Assembly (NCBI RefSeq): GCF_049340185.1
Contig: NZ_JBMPPC010000002.1
Span: 1 to 64,000, forward strand
Length of the DNA stretch: 64,000 nucleotides
DNA from: Undibacterium sp049340185
GTDB taxonomy: Bacteria; Pseudomonadota; Gammaproteobacteria; Burkholderiales; Burkholderiaceae_D
Direction: 5' to 3'
The translations under genes and the position numbers were made by a program. The first letter of the stretch is position 1, and the number at the start of each line of letters is the position of its first letter. The notes beneath the pieces are model-generated. The model worked only from the letters and a program-made list of their open reading frames with translations, did no database searches and was not told the origin of the DNA. Shown here in pieces: positions 27,217 through 36,808 of the stretch.

Positions 27217-29007
27217 TCAGAACTGATCTTCAGTCAACGCCAAAACACCGGCACTACCTTCTACAATAGAAGTACGCAATCCCTGAGCCGCAGACAATAT
27301 GTGATCTGCGAAGAAACGTGCCGTAGCGATTTTAGTCTTATAAAAACTAGAATCACCCTCACTCGCCTGCAATTTATCCTGGGAGATCAATGCAGCCCTA
27401 GCCATTTGCCAGCCGCCAAGCACAATACCAGCCAGTTTCAAATATGGAACGCTACCGGCAAACACCGCTTTAATATCCGTTTTAAAATTCGCCGCGACAA
27501 AAGCGACTACCTCCTCCATAGCATCTGCACCCAATACCAGCTGGCGCTGGATTGCCTGCAAATCATCGGATTGCACTGCAGCTAATTCGGATGCTGTTTG
27601 ACGCACCTGGGCAATCAGCGCCCTGGCCGTTGCGCCGCCATCACGAGCAGTTTTGCGACCAACCAGATCGTTTGCCTGAATCGCCGTCGTACCTTCATAA
27701 ATCGTCAGAATCTTGGCATCACGGTAGTGCTGAGCCGCCCCAGTTTCTTCAATAAAGCCCATTCCACCATGTACCTGAACACCTGTTGACGTAACATCCA
27801 AAGACATTTCAGTAGACCAACCTTTGACAATAGGCACCAAGTATTCGTAGCAAGTCTGATTTGCTTTACGCACAGACTCATCGACGTGGTGATGAGCTGC
27901 ATCACTCGCAGCTGCGGCTACATAAGCAAGCGCACGGGCACCCTCAATCTGCGCACGCATCGACATAAGCATACGACGCACATCAGGATGATGAATAATA
28001 GTGACGGGGCCAGCAGAACCCGATAAATCACGCGACTGAACACGGTCTTTCGCATAGCCTACGGCTTTTTGATATGCACGCTCAGCGATACCAATACCTT
28101 GCAGACCGACCCCGAAACGAGCTGCGTTCATCATGATGAACATGTATTCAAGGCCACGATTCTCTTCGCCAACCAACGTACCTATCGCACCGCCGTTATC
28201 ACCAAATTGCAGTACTGCCGTCGGACTCGCCTTAATACCCAATTTATGCTCAATCGAGACGCAGTGCGCATCATTGCGCGCGCCCAGGGAGCCATCCGCA
28301 TTTACTAGGAATTTAGGAACAATAAACAGAGAAATACCTTTGACGCCCTCGGGTGCGTCTGGTGTGCGAGCCAACACCAGGTGAACGATATTTTCAGCCA
28401 TATCGTGCTCACCATAGGTAATGAAAATTTTCGTACCGAAAATTTTATAAGTACCGTCGCCCTGAGGAACTGCGCGTGAACGCACCATTGCCAGATCTGA
28501 TCCCGCCTGCGGTTCAGTCAAATTCATCGTGCCAGTCCATTTACCGGCAATCAGATTTTCAAGATAAATCGCTTTTTGTTCATCACTGCCTGCCGTCAAC
28601 AATGCCTCAATCGCACCATCACTTAATAACGGGCACAAGGCAAAAGAAACGCTCGCCGAATTCAACATCTCGATACACGGTGTAGCGACCAGCTTTGGCA
28701 AACCCTGACCACCAAAATCAGCTGGATGCTGCACGCCTTGCCAACCAGCCTCACCAAACATCTTGAACGCTTCTTTAAAACCTTTAGTCGTGAAGACCTC
28801 GCCGTCTTTCCAATAACTCGGCGCCTGGTCTCCTGGCCAATTTAAAGGGGCAACAACTTCGCCAGTAAATTTTGCATTTTCCTCTAATACAGCTTCAACA
28901 GTTTCCGGCGTCGCGTCTTCACAACCTGGCAGGGCATTGACTTCGGCAAGACCCGCCAGCTCGTTCATCACGAACAGCATATCTTTCAGTGGCGCTACAT
29001 AACTCAT
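27217..29007 (-). CDS. Acyl-CoA dehydrogenase, long form (DmdC/FadE-like)
   Basis: A 596-residue FAD enzyme of the long acyl-CoA dehydrogenase group that includes DmdC (3-methylmercaptopropionyl-CoA dehydrogenase) and similar fatty-acyl enzymes. Motifs: MNLTEPQAGSDLA (FAD/substrate), GLQGIGIAERAYQ, and the catalytic Glu in ILTIYEGTTAIQANDL. The extra C-terminal domain (about 465-596) is typical of the long form. It lies downstream of etfB-etfA, its electron acceptor, probably in the same transcription unit although a 153-base structured gap separates it from etfA. The acyl chain specificity cannot be told. Confidence 0.92.
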   Translation of the reverse strand: MSYVAPLKDMLFVMNELAGLAEVNALPGCEDATPETVEAVLEENAKFTGEVVAPLNWPGDQAPSYWKDGEVFTTKGFKEAFKMFGEAGWQGVQHPADFGGQGLPKLVATPCIEMLNSASVSFALCPLLSDGAIEALLTAGSDEQKAIYLENLIAGKWTGTMNLTEPQAGSDLAMVRSRAVPQGDGTYKIFGTKIFITYGEHDMAENIVHLVLARTPDAPEGVKGISLFIVPKFLVNADGSLGARNDAHCVSIEHKLGIKASPTAVLQFGDNGGAIGTLVGEENRGLEYMFIMMNAARFGVGLQGIGIAERAYQKAVGYAKDRVQSRDLSGSAGPVTIIHHPDVRRMLMSMRAQIEGARALAYVAAAASDAAHHHVDESVRKANQTCYEYLVPIVKGWSTEMSLDVTSTGVQVHGGMGFIEETGAAQHYRDAKILTIYEGTTAIQANDLVGRKTARDGGATARALIAQVRQTASELAAVQSDDLQAIQRQLVLGADAMEEVVAFVAANFKTDIKAVFAGSVPYLKLAGIVLGGWQMARAALISQDKLQASEGDSSFYKTKIATARFFADHILSAAQGLRTSIVEGSAGVLALTEDQF

Positions 29008-29023
29008 ATTTACTCCATGAAAA

Positions 29024-29102
29024 AGGACAGGATGATCAGGATCATGTCAGAACCAGAGAAAATACTCTGTCAGCTTGACGACAAACCTGCCTATCCTGTC
29101 CT
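29024..29102. promoter_or_regulatory. Nested inverted repeats between etfA and the dehydrogenase
   Basis: Outer arms AGGACAGGAT (29024-29033) and ATCCTGTCCT (29093-29102) are perfect. Inside lie ATGATC-AG-GATCAT (29032-29045) and CAGAG/CTCTG (29054-29069). The cluster could be an operator or an mRNA processing structure that sets the etfA-to-dehydrogenase ratio. No T-run follows. Confidence 0.5.
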
Positions 29103-29160
29103 GTTAATATTCCAAGACTGCTCACGACAAACCGTGTTTGCCGTGCTCACATTGAATTGA

Positions 29161-30090
29161 TTAGCCTAACTCGGCAACCAGTTGCGGTACGATTTCAAAT
29201 AAATCACCAACGATACCGTAATCAGCCACAGAGAAAATTGGTGCTTCAGGATCTTTATTAATTGCCACAATGGTTTTTGAATCCTTCATACCTGCCAGAT
29301 GCTGAATTGCGCCAGAGATACCGACAGCGATATACAACTGCGGAGCAACGATCTTACCGGTTTGACCAACTTGCCAGTCATTTGGCACAAAGCCAGCATC
29401 AACTGCCGCACGAGACGCACCCATCGCGGCACCAAGGCGGTCAGCCAGCGGCTCCAAGACTTTAAATGCGTCACCAGAACCCATACCACGACCACCAGAA
29501 ACGATCACTTTCGCCGCAGTCAGTTCAGGGCGATCTGATTTAGCGACTTCACGGGAAACGAATACAGATTTGCCTGAATCAGCAACAGCAGCAATGCTTT
29601 CAATCGCAGCAGATCCACCTGTAGCCGCAGCATCAAAGCCTGTACTACGCACAGTGATTACTTTCACCGCATCGGCAGACTGTACGGTTGCGATTGCATT
29701 ACCTGCATAAATTGGACGCTCGAACGTATCAGGCGAATCTACTTTAGTAATTTCAGAAATTTGTGACACATCGAGTTTAGCCGCAACACGTGGCAAAATA
29801 TTTTTGCCGTAAGCGGTAGCAGGCGCCAGAATATGGCTATAAGCGGAAGCAATTGCCAACGCTTGCTCAGCAACATTTTCAGCTAAGCCATCAGCGAAAT
29901 AAGGTGCATCTGCGTGCAATACTTTGCTGACACCAGCAATCTGAGACGCCGCCTGGGCAGCGGCAGCAGCGTTATGACCAGCGACCAGGATATGAACGTC
30001 GCCACCACATTGAATAGCAGCAGTAACTGTGTTTAATGTACTTCCCTTCAAGGAAGCATTGTCGTGTTCAGCGATGACAAGTGTAGTCAT
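29161..30090 (-). CDS. etfA: Electron transfer flavoprotein, alpha subunit
   Basis: EtfA holds the FAD of the ETF heterodimer that takes electrons from acyl-CoA dehydrogenases to the quinone pool. The C-terminal FAD motif is clear: VSGGRGMGSGDAF, the following PNDWQVGQTGKIVAPQLY, and the AVGISGAIQHLAGMKDS block. I choose the ATG at 30090 (MTTLVIAEHDN), which has GGAAAA 7-8 bases upstream; a GTG four codons earlier is the alternative. It follows etfB by 71 bases. Confidence 0.97.
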   Translation of the reverse strand: MTTLVIAEHDNASLKGSTLNTVTAAIQCGGDVHILVAGHNAAAAAQAASQIAGVSKVLHADAPYFADGLAENVAEQALAIASAYSHILAPATAYGKNILPRVAAKLDVSQISEITKVDSPDTFERPIYAGNAIATVQSADAVKVITVRSTGFDAAATGGSAAIESIAAVADSGKSVFVSREVAKSDRPELTAAKVIVSGGRGMGSGDAFKVLEPLADRLGAAMGASRAAVDAGFVPNDWQVGQTGKIVAPQLYIAVGISGAIQHLAGMKDSKTIVAINKDPEAPIFSVADYGIVGDLFEIVPQLVAELG

Positions 30091-30161
30091 GATGTTTTCC
30101 ACATTGGTTGAACCAGATCATCTGGCACAAAGATTATTCTTAAGGACTAAGGACGAATGAA

Positions 30162-30914
30162 TTAGCTGATAACTTTAGCTTCGTTCTTCAGCTTGGCAAC
30201 CAGAGTCGCGACGTCAGGCACTTTAATACCGGCGGAACGTTTTGCTGGTTCAACGACTTTCAAAGTCTTCACACGTGAGGTCACGTCTACGCCCAGATCC
30301 GCTGGTTTTACATTGTCCAATTGCTTCTTCTTGGCCTTCATGATGTTTGGCAAAGTGACGTAGCGCGGCTCGTTCAGACGCAAATCTGTTGTGATGATCG
30401 CTGGCAAAGTCAACGATAAAGTTTCCAGTCCGCCGTCAACTTCGCGTGTCACGGTCGCTTTGCCATCAGCAACGACAACCTTGGAGGCAAAAGTCGCTTG
30501 TGGCCAACCCAATAAGGCTGCCAGCATCTGACCTGTCTGATTGCAGTCATCATCAATTGCCTGCTTGCCCAGTATGATCAGCTGAGGCTGCTCTTTGTCA
30601 GCCAGCGCTTTCAACAGTTTAGCCACTGCCAGAGGCTGCAGTTCAGCGTCGCTCTCGACTAAAATACCGCGGTCTGCGCCGATCGCCATCGCAGTACGCA
30701 AAGTTTCCTGGCATTGCGCGACACCACAAGATACCGCGACAACTTCAGTCACAACGCCGGCTTCTTTCAAGCGCATTGCTTCTTCAACGGCGATCTCGTC
30801 GAAAGGATTCATCGACATTTTGACGTTGGCGATATCCACGCCAGTGCCATCGGATTTGACGCGTACTTTGACGTTGTAGTCGACTACACGTTTGACTGGT
30901 ACCAGGACTTTCAT
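30162..30914 (-). CDS. etfB: Electron transfer flavoprotein, beta subunit
   Basis: EtfB binds AMP and completes the ETF heterodimer. The 250-residue protein opens MKVLVPVKRVVDYNVKVRVK and shows the family stretches MNPFDEIAVEEAMRLKE, LGKQAIDDDCNQTGQMLA and the recognition-loop region LPAIITTDLRLNEPRY. It is the first gene of an etfB-etfA-acyl-CoA dehydrogenase run. No ETF-quinone oxidoreductase gene lies in the window. Confidence 0.97.
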   Translation of the reverse strand: MKVLVPVKRVVDYNVKVRVKSDGTGVDIANVKMSMNPFDEIAVEEAMRLKEAGVVTEVVAVSCGVAQCQETLRTAMAIGADRGILVESDAELQPLAVAKLLKALADKEQPQLIILGKQAIDDDCNQTGQMLAALLGWPQATFASKVVVADGKATVTREVDGGLETLSLTLPAIITTDLRLNEPRYVTLPNIMKAKKKQLDNVKPADLGVDVTSRVKTLKVVEPAKRSAGIKVPDVATLVAKLKNEAKVIS

Positions 30915-31223
30915 AGTTCTGCCTTTACTGAGCTAATTTTTGAACAGAGATGGTGAAACGGATTAATTCTGATGAAGCGAATGTTGCGAGTGCAGCAAAT
31001 TGACGTATACGTAAACTTCATCAATTATAAGACTAAATTGGTCTAAGCCACACAATTTAGCACGATCGTTCTTTTCAATCCAGAGCCACAGTAGAGCAGA
31101 ACACCTAAACAAATGGTTTTCCACAACAAACGACTACATGGATCATGCATAAAAAAAGCTCACTTATCGTGAGCTTTTCTATACTGAGAATTGGTGAATT
31201 AATGCTGACATGCTGTCACGCTA
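30915..31223. other. Intergenic region upstream of etfB
   Basis: A 309-base gap between etfB and the TusA-like gene, both on the minus strand. It must hold the etfB promoter; no consensus pair stood out. Apart from the terminator at 31150-31178, nothing notable was seen. Confidence 0.45.
31150..31178 (-). terminator. Terminator after the TusA-like gene
   Basis: On the minus strand: AAGCTCAC stem, 5-base loop, GTGAGCTT stem and a T7 run, about 45 bases past the stop of the TusA-like gene. Confidence 0.88.
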
Positions 31224-31451
31224 TTATTTACGCTTAATAAAATACTCGTACTCTTTGCTGTTTTCCAAATGAGAAAGTAGTTCATTGCCAGTTTGCTTGG
31301 AGAATGCTTTGAAATCTCTCACTGAACCCGGATCAGTTGCAATGACATGCAATACTTCACCAGTGATCATATCTGCCAGGGCTTTTTTGGTCTTCAAAAT
31401 TGGAAGCGGACAATTCAATCCGCGAGCATCCAGTTCTTTATTGTATTGCAT
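31224..31451 (-). CDS. tusA: TusA-family sulfurtransferase
   Basis: A 75-residue sulfur carrier. The LDARGLNCPLPILKTKKAL segment contains the CPxP signature with the persulfide-carrying C14. TusA proteins pass sulfur to TusBCD for tRNA thiolation or take part in other sulfur relays; TusBCD genes are not nearby, so the exact partner is unknown. The length is normal. The gene is isolated, with its own terminator. Confidence 0.87.
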   Translation of the reverse strand: MQYNKELDARGLNCPLPILKTKKALADMITGEVLHVIATDPGSVRDFKAFSKQTGNELLSHLENSKEYEYFIKRK

Positions 31452-31629
31452 GATTTTTTCCAGTAGCGGGAATAAACAATTTGAACAGCAAAATACTTAC
31501 TAAAACATTTGCACCAATTCTACCGGAAATTTAATCAAGATGGTGCAACGCAACAACGAGACCCCGGATTCCACATTGATTAACAATTGTTTGCACAATT
31601 TTAGTGAGTATCTGTTGTTAGCTGATCAC

Positions 31630-32149
31630 TCAAGAACTTGCCCAATCAGCAAATACCGGCTCCAGACCTTGAGTACGCATCCAATCTGCCATCGCATAAC
31701 CAGTTCCGGCACGCCAGGGACGTAATTTTTCAGGACTGACCAGACGATACTCTAATAATTCGGGGGACAATTGAATATTGCCCGAGGCTTTTACATGGTA
31801 GGCGATAATGACTTCGTTTTTTTTTGATGAACTCATATACGCCAATGAGACTCACCTGATCGGCGTCGAGATTAGTCTCCTCCTTCAACTCGCGTGCAAT
31901 CCCCTCTTCCGGCGTCTCACCACGCTCCATAAAACCAGTAATCAGGGCGAAAGTTTTTTCTGGCCAGGCAGCATTCCTTGCAAGCAAAATATGGCCCTCA
32001 ACCTCGACCAGCGCGGCTAATACCGGAAGTGGATTGTCCCAATGTGTCCAGTGACCTTCCGGACACGCCAGTCTAAGTCGGGAAGCTTCTTGCTCATCTG
32101 CGCGGTGCGCCAGTGACGCGGCACATACGGGACAAAATTTTAGTTCCAT
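31630..32149 (-). pseudogene. Nudix hydrolase, frameshifted at a 9-A tract
   Basis: The first frame starts at ATG 32149 (MELKFCPVCAASL) and has a zinc-ribbon-like start (FCPVC, LACPEGH) and a full Nudix box, GFMERGETPEEG to RELKEETNL. It reads GVYEFIKKKRSH at a run of nine T on the plus strand (31817-31825), after which it leaves the family. The other frame continues at once as KKNEVIIAYHVKASGN to the end at 31630. Eight A instead of nine would join both parts into one protein of about 173 residues. This is either a sequencing or replication slip, a broken gene, or a slippery gene read by polymerase slippage. It starts 13 bases after the GNAT gene. Confidence 0.82.
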
Positions 32150-32162
32150 TATTGGGGATCGT

Positions 32163-32681
32163 TTAACGACCAGTGCGAGGAATTTGCGGCTGCTTAGGAT
32201 GAAAGCGCGCCATAGAATATGCGTCGACAAATACGCCGTTGCGCAGCGAGTGCGCACGCATCGTGCCCTCGATCTCAAAGCCAAACTTATTGTACAAATG
32301 AACTGCCGCCGCATTATCACAATACACCGTCAATTCAATACGCAATACGTTGAGCCAGTTATCTGAGAGACTTAATATCTCAGCCAGTAAGGCAGTGCCA
32401 ACACCGCGCCCGGTGAACGAATCCGCGACCGCCATGCCCAGACCTGCCACATGACGACGACGTGATTTTTTTTCGAGATGCAAACCTGCCGTGCCCACTA
32501 CAACACCGTCATACACTGCAATTAACAAAGTGTCGTCAGGATTAAATTGCTTTAATCGTTCCTGCCACATTTCTACCGTCGGGTGCGGCAATTGCAAAGT
32601 ACTTGTAAACGCATTGGTACTTGCATACACCCGTTGGATCTGGGCAGCATCTGCTGGTTCGGCACGGCGTATAAAGATCAT
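32163..32681 (-). CDS. GNAT family N-acetyltransferase
   Basis: A 172-residue GNAT enzyme that moves an acetyl group from acetyl-CoA to an amine. The acetyl-CoA loop is GMAVADSFTGRGVGTALL (about 82-99), with the later ELTVYCDNAAAVHLYNKFGF motif. It resembles the YhhY/amino-acid-acetylating branch, but the acceptor is not evident. Its ATG overlaps the alaS stop (ATGA), so the two are translationally coupled. The frameshifted Nudix gene follows 13 bases later. Confidence 0.88.
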   Translation of the reverse strand: MIFIRRAEPADAAQIQRVYASTNAFTSTLQLPHPTVEMWQERLKQFNPDDTLLIAVYDGVVVGTAGLHLEKKSRRRHVAGLGMAVADSFTGRGVGTALLAEILSLSDNWLNVLRIELTVYCDNAAAVHLYNKFGFEIEGTMRAHSLRNGVFVDAYSMARFHPKQPQIPRTGR

Positions 32682-35290
32682 AGGCGCTCTTTAATCCAGT
32701 TAGGTACATCAGCCAGCGCTTTTAACAGACCGCTAGCATCAGTACCGCCGGCCTGAGCAATATCAGGGCGACCGCCACCTTTACCACCAACCTGTTGCGC
32801 TACGAAATTGACCAGCTCACCTGCCTTAAGTTTAGAGGTTGAATCCTCAGTCACACCAGCAACCAAACTGACCTTGCCATCATTCACAGCAGCTAAAACA
32901 ATTGCAGCTGTTTTCATCTTGTCTTTCAGCTTGATCATGGTTTCGCGCAGAGCTGTCGCATCCGCCCCCTCCATAACCGCAGCCAACACTTTGACACCGT
33001 TGACGTCTACGGCTTGTTCCAGCAAAGCATCACCCTGATTCGCTGCCAGCTTGGATTTCAATACCGTTAATTCTTTTTCAAGAGACTTAACGTGATCTTG
33101 CCATTGTGCTATGCGCTGTGTCAATTTCTCCGGTTGCGTTTTTAATGCACTGGCAATGTCATTGACACGTTGATTTAAGGTTTGCACCAGATCCAGAGCG
33201 ACTTCGCCAGTGACGGCCTCGACGCGACGAATCCCTGCGGCAACACCGCCTTCAGACACAATTTTAAATAATCCAATGTCGCCTGTACGCGACACATGGG
33301 TACCGCCGCACAACTCACGCGACGTACCAATGTCCAGCACACGCACTTCATCACCATATTTTTCGCCGAACAACGCCATTGCACCATGCTTGATCGCATC
33401 GTCATACGACATCACCTGCGCCTGCGCAGCGGCGTTAGACAAAATTTCACGATTAACAATAGTTTCGACCTGCAAAATCTCGGCATCGGTCATCGGCGCG
33501 TTGTGACTGAAATCGAAACGGGTTTTCTCAGCATCAACCAGTGAGCCTTTTTGCGATACATGAGCACCCAGCACTTCACGCAAAGCCTTGTGCATCAAAT
33601 GTGTAGCCGAGTGATTGCGCACTGTTTGCGCGCGCACGGCTGTTGCGACTTGCGCATGCAAACTTTGACCGAGTTCTAATGCACCTGAGGTCAAAGTACC
33701 GTGATGACCAAAGACATCCGCCTGAATTTTTTGCGTATCAGCGACTTCAAATACAGCGCCGCTAGTCGATTTCAACACACCAGAGTCACCACACTGACCA
33801 CCGGATTCAGCATAAAAAGGCGTTACGTCAAGCACCACGATACCAGCCTGCCCGGCTTCTAATTTGGACACAGCACTGCCATCCACATATAAGGCAATCA
33901 CTTTACTATCGTTGCTCAATTGCTCGTACCCGACAAATTTCGTTTTGTCGCCACTATATTCAATTGCTGCGGCCATTTTGAATTTGCCTGCGGCACGAGC
34001 GGTTTGCTTTTGATGCGCCATGGCAGCATCGAAACCAGCCTCATCCAGAACCACATTGCGCTCGCGGCAGATATCTGCAGTCAAGTCCAGCGGGAAGCCG
34101 TAAGTGTCATAAAGCGTAAATGCGGTTGCGCCGTCCAGATTTTTACTATCTTTGGCCAGAGCTGCTTCCAGAATCTTCATGCCATGTTCCAGCGTTTCGC
34201 CAAAACGCTCTTCTTCCTGTTTCAAAACCTGAGCAACGCGCTCGCCAGCCTCTGCCAACTCAGGGTAAGCAACGCCCATTTCTTTCACGAGATCCGCGAC
34301 CAATTTGTAGAAAAACGGTTGTGGCTGACCCAGCTTGTGTCCATGGCGCAAAGCGCGGCGCGTGATACGACGCAAGACATAACCGCGTCCTTCGTTACCA
34401 GGAATAATGCCATCCACAATCAAAAAGCCTGCACAACGAATGTGATCGGCAATCACTTTTAAGGAATTGTGGTTCAGGTCTGTACAACCGGTTTCACGCG
34501 CTGCTGCCTTGATCAGATGCTGAAAGGTATCGATCTCATAGTTGGAATGCACATGCTGCAATACCGCGGCAATACGCTCCAGTCCCATACCGGTATCGAC
34601 GCAAGGCTTTGGCAAAGGATGCAAAACGCCTTGCTCATCCTTGTTGAATTGCATGAACACCAGATTCCAGATTTCGATAAAACGATCGCCGTTTTCATCA
34701 GGAGAACCCGGAGGACCACCCCAAATTTCTGGGCCATGATCATAAAAAATTTCAGAGCACGGACCACATGGCCCTGTGTCTGCCATCTGCCAGAAATTGT
34801 CTGATGCGTAGCGAGCGCCTTTGTTATCACCGATGCGGATGATGCGCTCAGGCAGTACGCCGATTTCGTTTTTCCAGATATCGTAGGCTTCATCATCCTC
34901 CTGATACACAGTCACGGTCAGTTTGTCTTTTGGCAGGCCATAGACGACTGTCAGCAATTCCCAGGCATAGTTGATCGCGTCGCGTTTGAAATAATCGCCA
35001 AATGAAAAGTTACCCAGCATTTCAAAAAATGTATGGTGACGCGCTGTGTAGCCCACATTTTCCAGATCATTGTGCTTGCCACCGGCACGTACACTGCGTT
35101 GGGCTGTGGTGGCGCGGGTGTAGTTGCGCTTGTCCTGACCAAGGAAAACATCCTTAAATTGCACCATACCGGAGTTGGTAAACAACAAAGTCGGATCATT
35201 ACCAGGGATCAGGCTGGACGAACGGACTCGTGTATGGCCTTTAGATTCGAAAAAGCTGAGGAATTTATCGCGGATTTCAGACGAGTTCAT
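32678..35290 (-). CDS. alaS: Alanine-tRNA ligase
   Basis: AlaS charges tRNA(Ala). The 870-residue protein has the full layout: class II catalytic core (NSGMVQFKDVFLG, GKHNDLENVGYTARHHTFFEMLGNF), the tRNA-recognition domain, the editing domain with NHSATHLMH and ELCGGTHVSRTG, and the C-terminal glycine-rich oligomerisation segment GGKGGGRPDIAQAGG. The length is normal. Its stop overlaps the start of a GNAT gene. A TATAAT lies about 60 bases upstream of the ATG, without a clear -35. Confidence 0.98.
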   Translation of the reverse strand: MNSSEIRDKFLSFFESKGHTRVRSSSLIPGNDPTLLFTNSGMVQFKDVFLGQDKRNYTRATTAQRSVRAGGKHNDLENVGYTARHHTFFEMLGNFSFGDYFKRDAINYAWELLTVVYGLPKDKLTVTVYQEDDEAYDIWKNEIGVLPERIIRIGDNKGARYASDNFWQMADTGPCGPCSEIFYDHGPEIWGGPPGSPDENGDRFIEIWNLVFMQFNKDEQGVLHPLPKPCVDTGMGLERIAAVLQHVHSNYEIDTFQHLIKAAARETGCTDLNHNSLKVIADHIRCAGFLIVDGIIPGNEGRGYVLRRITRRALRHGHKLGQPQPFFYKLVADLVKEMGVAYPELAEAGERVAQVLKQEEERFGETLEHGMKILEAALAKDSKNLDGATAFTLYDTYGFPLDLTADICRERNVVLDEAGFDAAMAHQKQTARAAGKFKMAAAIEYSGDKTKFVGYEQLSNDSKVIALYVDGSAVSKLEAGQAGIVVLDVTPFYAESGGQCGDSGVLKSTSGAVFEVADTQKIQADVFGHHGTLTSGALELGQSLHAQVATAVRAQTVRNHSATHLMHKALREVLGAHVSQKGSLVDAEKTRFDFSHNAPMTDAEILQVETIVNREILSNAAAQAQVMSYDDAIKHGAMALFGEKYGDEVRVLDIGTSRELCGGTHVSRTGDIGLFKIVSEGGVAAGIRRVEAVTGEVALDLVQTLNQRVNDIASALKTQPEKLTQRIAQWQDHVKSLEKELTVLKSKLAANQGDALLEQAVDVNGVKVLAAVMEGADATALRETMIKLKDKMKTAAIVLAAVNDGKVSLVAGVTEDSTSKLKAGELVNFVAQQVGGKGGGRPDIAQAGGTDASGLLKALADVPNWIKERL

Positions 35291-35442
35291 AGTAATTTTC
35301 AGGGCAGATTGATGCGGTTTTAAAGGTTAGCTCTTGATTATACGTGATAACTTCGCGCATTTTCTCGTCAAAACTCATTTCGACCAGGCAAGTTTCAGCG
35401 TGTATTGACATGCCAACCGAGAATAATATTCTCCACACCACA

Positions 35443-35483
35443 GATAAAACAAAACCCGCCTGGCATCGAATACCAGACGGGTT
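35443..35483 (-). terminator. Terminator after small periplasmic protein gene
   Basis: On the minus strand: AACCCGTCTGG stem, 9-base loop, CCAGGCGGGTT stem (one mismatch) and a T-rich tail, 33 bases past the stop. Confidence 0.88.
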
Positions 35484-35515
35484 CTACAGAAAAATACTAC
35501 AGTGAAGCGTTTTAC

Positions 35516-35851
35516 TTATTGTGCGGGAGCACTTGCGGTACGTGCATTGTGTTTTTTCGCGTAGATTTTTTTACTTGCGCGATTTTCTTCATGCTCCAGT
35601 TTCGCACGTTCTTTTTTCGTTACGTTGCCATCTGCTTTAGCGGCTTCTTTGTCTGTTTCGATTTTTGCTTCGCGCTTTTCAAGGTTCGCTGTTTCTTGTG
35701 CAGTCAAAGCGCCACTATTCACACCATTAGCGATACGTTTTTGTTGATTCTCTTGACGCTTGTCGATGTTAGGCGTGTTTGTGTTTTGAGCAAACACAGG
35801 GATAGCAAACAAAGTTGCAACGAGTACGGAAACGAGTTTAACTGATTTCAT
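35516..35851 (-). CDS. Small periplasmic helical protein, function unknown
   Basis: A 111-residue secreted protein. The signal peptide spans about 1-21 (cleavage after VFA). The mature part is highly charged and helical: IDKRQENQQKRIANGVNSGALTAQ, then EKREAKIETDKEAAKADG and NVTKKERAKLEHEENRASKKIY. The GALTAQE and GNVTKKE segments look like two short helix-turn repeats. Similar unnamed proteins occur in Burkholderiales; no function can be given. It has its own terminator and an AAAGG ribosome site. Confidence 0.82.
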   Translation of the reverse strand: MKSVKLVSVLVATLFAIPVFAQNTNTPNIDKRQENQQKRIANGVNSGALTAQETANLEKREAKIETDKEAAKADGNVTKKERAKLEHEENRASKKIYAKKHNARTASAPAQ

Positions 35852-36021
35852 GATAGTGCCTTTCTGTGTTGTAAAAGTGGAGCGCTTCTTAATTAATCTG
35901 AGTCATTTTTTGTATCACTCATGAGCCTATAACGAGCTCGAATACAAGCCTGATGACATGAAAACTGTAAGCCGTGTAAGAAATCGTAACCGTCAACCCA
36001 GGCGATAATTCCACCAATACT

Positions 36022-36753
36022 TTAGGTAATAAAGTCGTGGGAAATCAAGTCGATCCTGTCGGTACAAAACGCATCCACACCCCACCCGACAATCTCGCGC
36101 GCCCGCTCTGGCGTATTCACCGTATAACAAAATACACCATAACCTGCAGCCTTGATTTGCGCAGTAAGCTCAGCGGTCAAATGACGGTAATTTGTATGCA
36201 AAGCGACCGCTGAAAGAGTTTGTAGTCGCTGTTGCCAGTCGTTCTGAATCTGATCCGTCAGATATCCGCGAGGTATCTCTGGAGCGGATTCTCTGGCACT
36301 CATCAGAGCATCAAATGAGAACGATGAAAATAAAACTTGTGCCCCCGCTTGCATTTGCCGGGTCATCTGCGCAACCACCTTACCCGTTTCCGTCTCAAAA
36401 CCTGGCACGGGTTTAATTTCTACATTCATCCAGATGCCGTGCTCAAGGCAGAATGCCACTACTTGCTGATAGCTCGGAACGAGCTCTCCCGCAAAGTCAT
36501 TTGAAAACCAGCTACCCGCATCCATCTGCATTAAGGCATCTGCCGTCGTGCTGGCAACGTTGCTATCGCCACGAACAGTTCTGCCAAATAAAGGATCATG
36601 CATCAGCACAGGTATGGCATCCTTTGATAACATGACATCGAATTCAACCGCACGGAAGCCATACCTGAGACCACACTGCATCGCAGCAAGGGTATTTTCC
36701 GGAGCCAGAGTGCCGCCGCCCCGATGAGCGACAACTTTAGGATAAGGCCACAT
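36022..36753 (-). CDS. ugpQ: Glycerophosphodiester phosphodiesterase
   Basis: A 243-residue GDPD-type TIM barrel that hydrolyses glycerophosphodiesters to glycerol-3-phosphate and an alcohol. VAHRGGGTLAPENTLAAM carries the first catalytic His and the ENT signature; EFDVMLSKDAIPVLMHDP carries the metal acids and the second His. NVEIKP and CTDRIDLI are also typical. Of two adjacent ATGs, the second (36753) has a GGAG at the better spacing. The upstream extension of the open frame (to 37008) is antisense to the CaiB gene and not conserved. There is no signal peptide, so it is cytoplasmic. Confidence 0.93.
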   Translation of the reverse strand: MWPYPKVVAHRGGGTLAPENTLAAMQCGLRYGFRAVEFDVMLSKDAIPVLMHDPLFGRTVRGDSNVASTTADALMQMDAGSWFSNDFAGELVPSYQQVVAFCLEHGIWMNVEIKPVPGFETETGKVVAQMTRQMQAGAQVLFSSFSFDALMSARESAPEIPRGYLTDQIQNDWQQRLQTLSAVALHTNYRHLTAELTAQIKAAGYGVFCYTVNTPERAREIVGWGVDAFCTDRIDLISHDFIT

Positions 36754-36808
36754 CATTGCTCTCCATGTTGACTCTCCGATTTGCACAAAAAGAAAACGTA
36801 CAGGATAT

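Noticed and set aside
33920..34462. 180-residue plus-strand frame
   Set aside because: Antisense to alaS, with no signs of a real protein.
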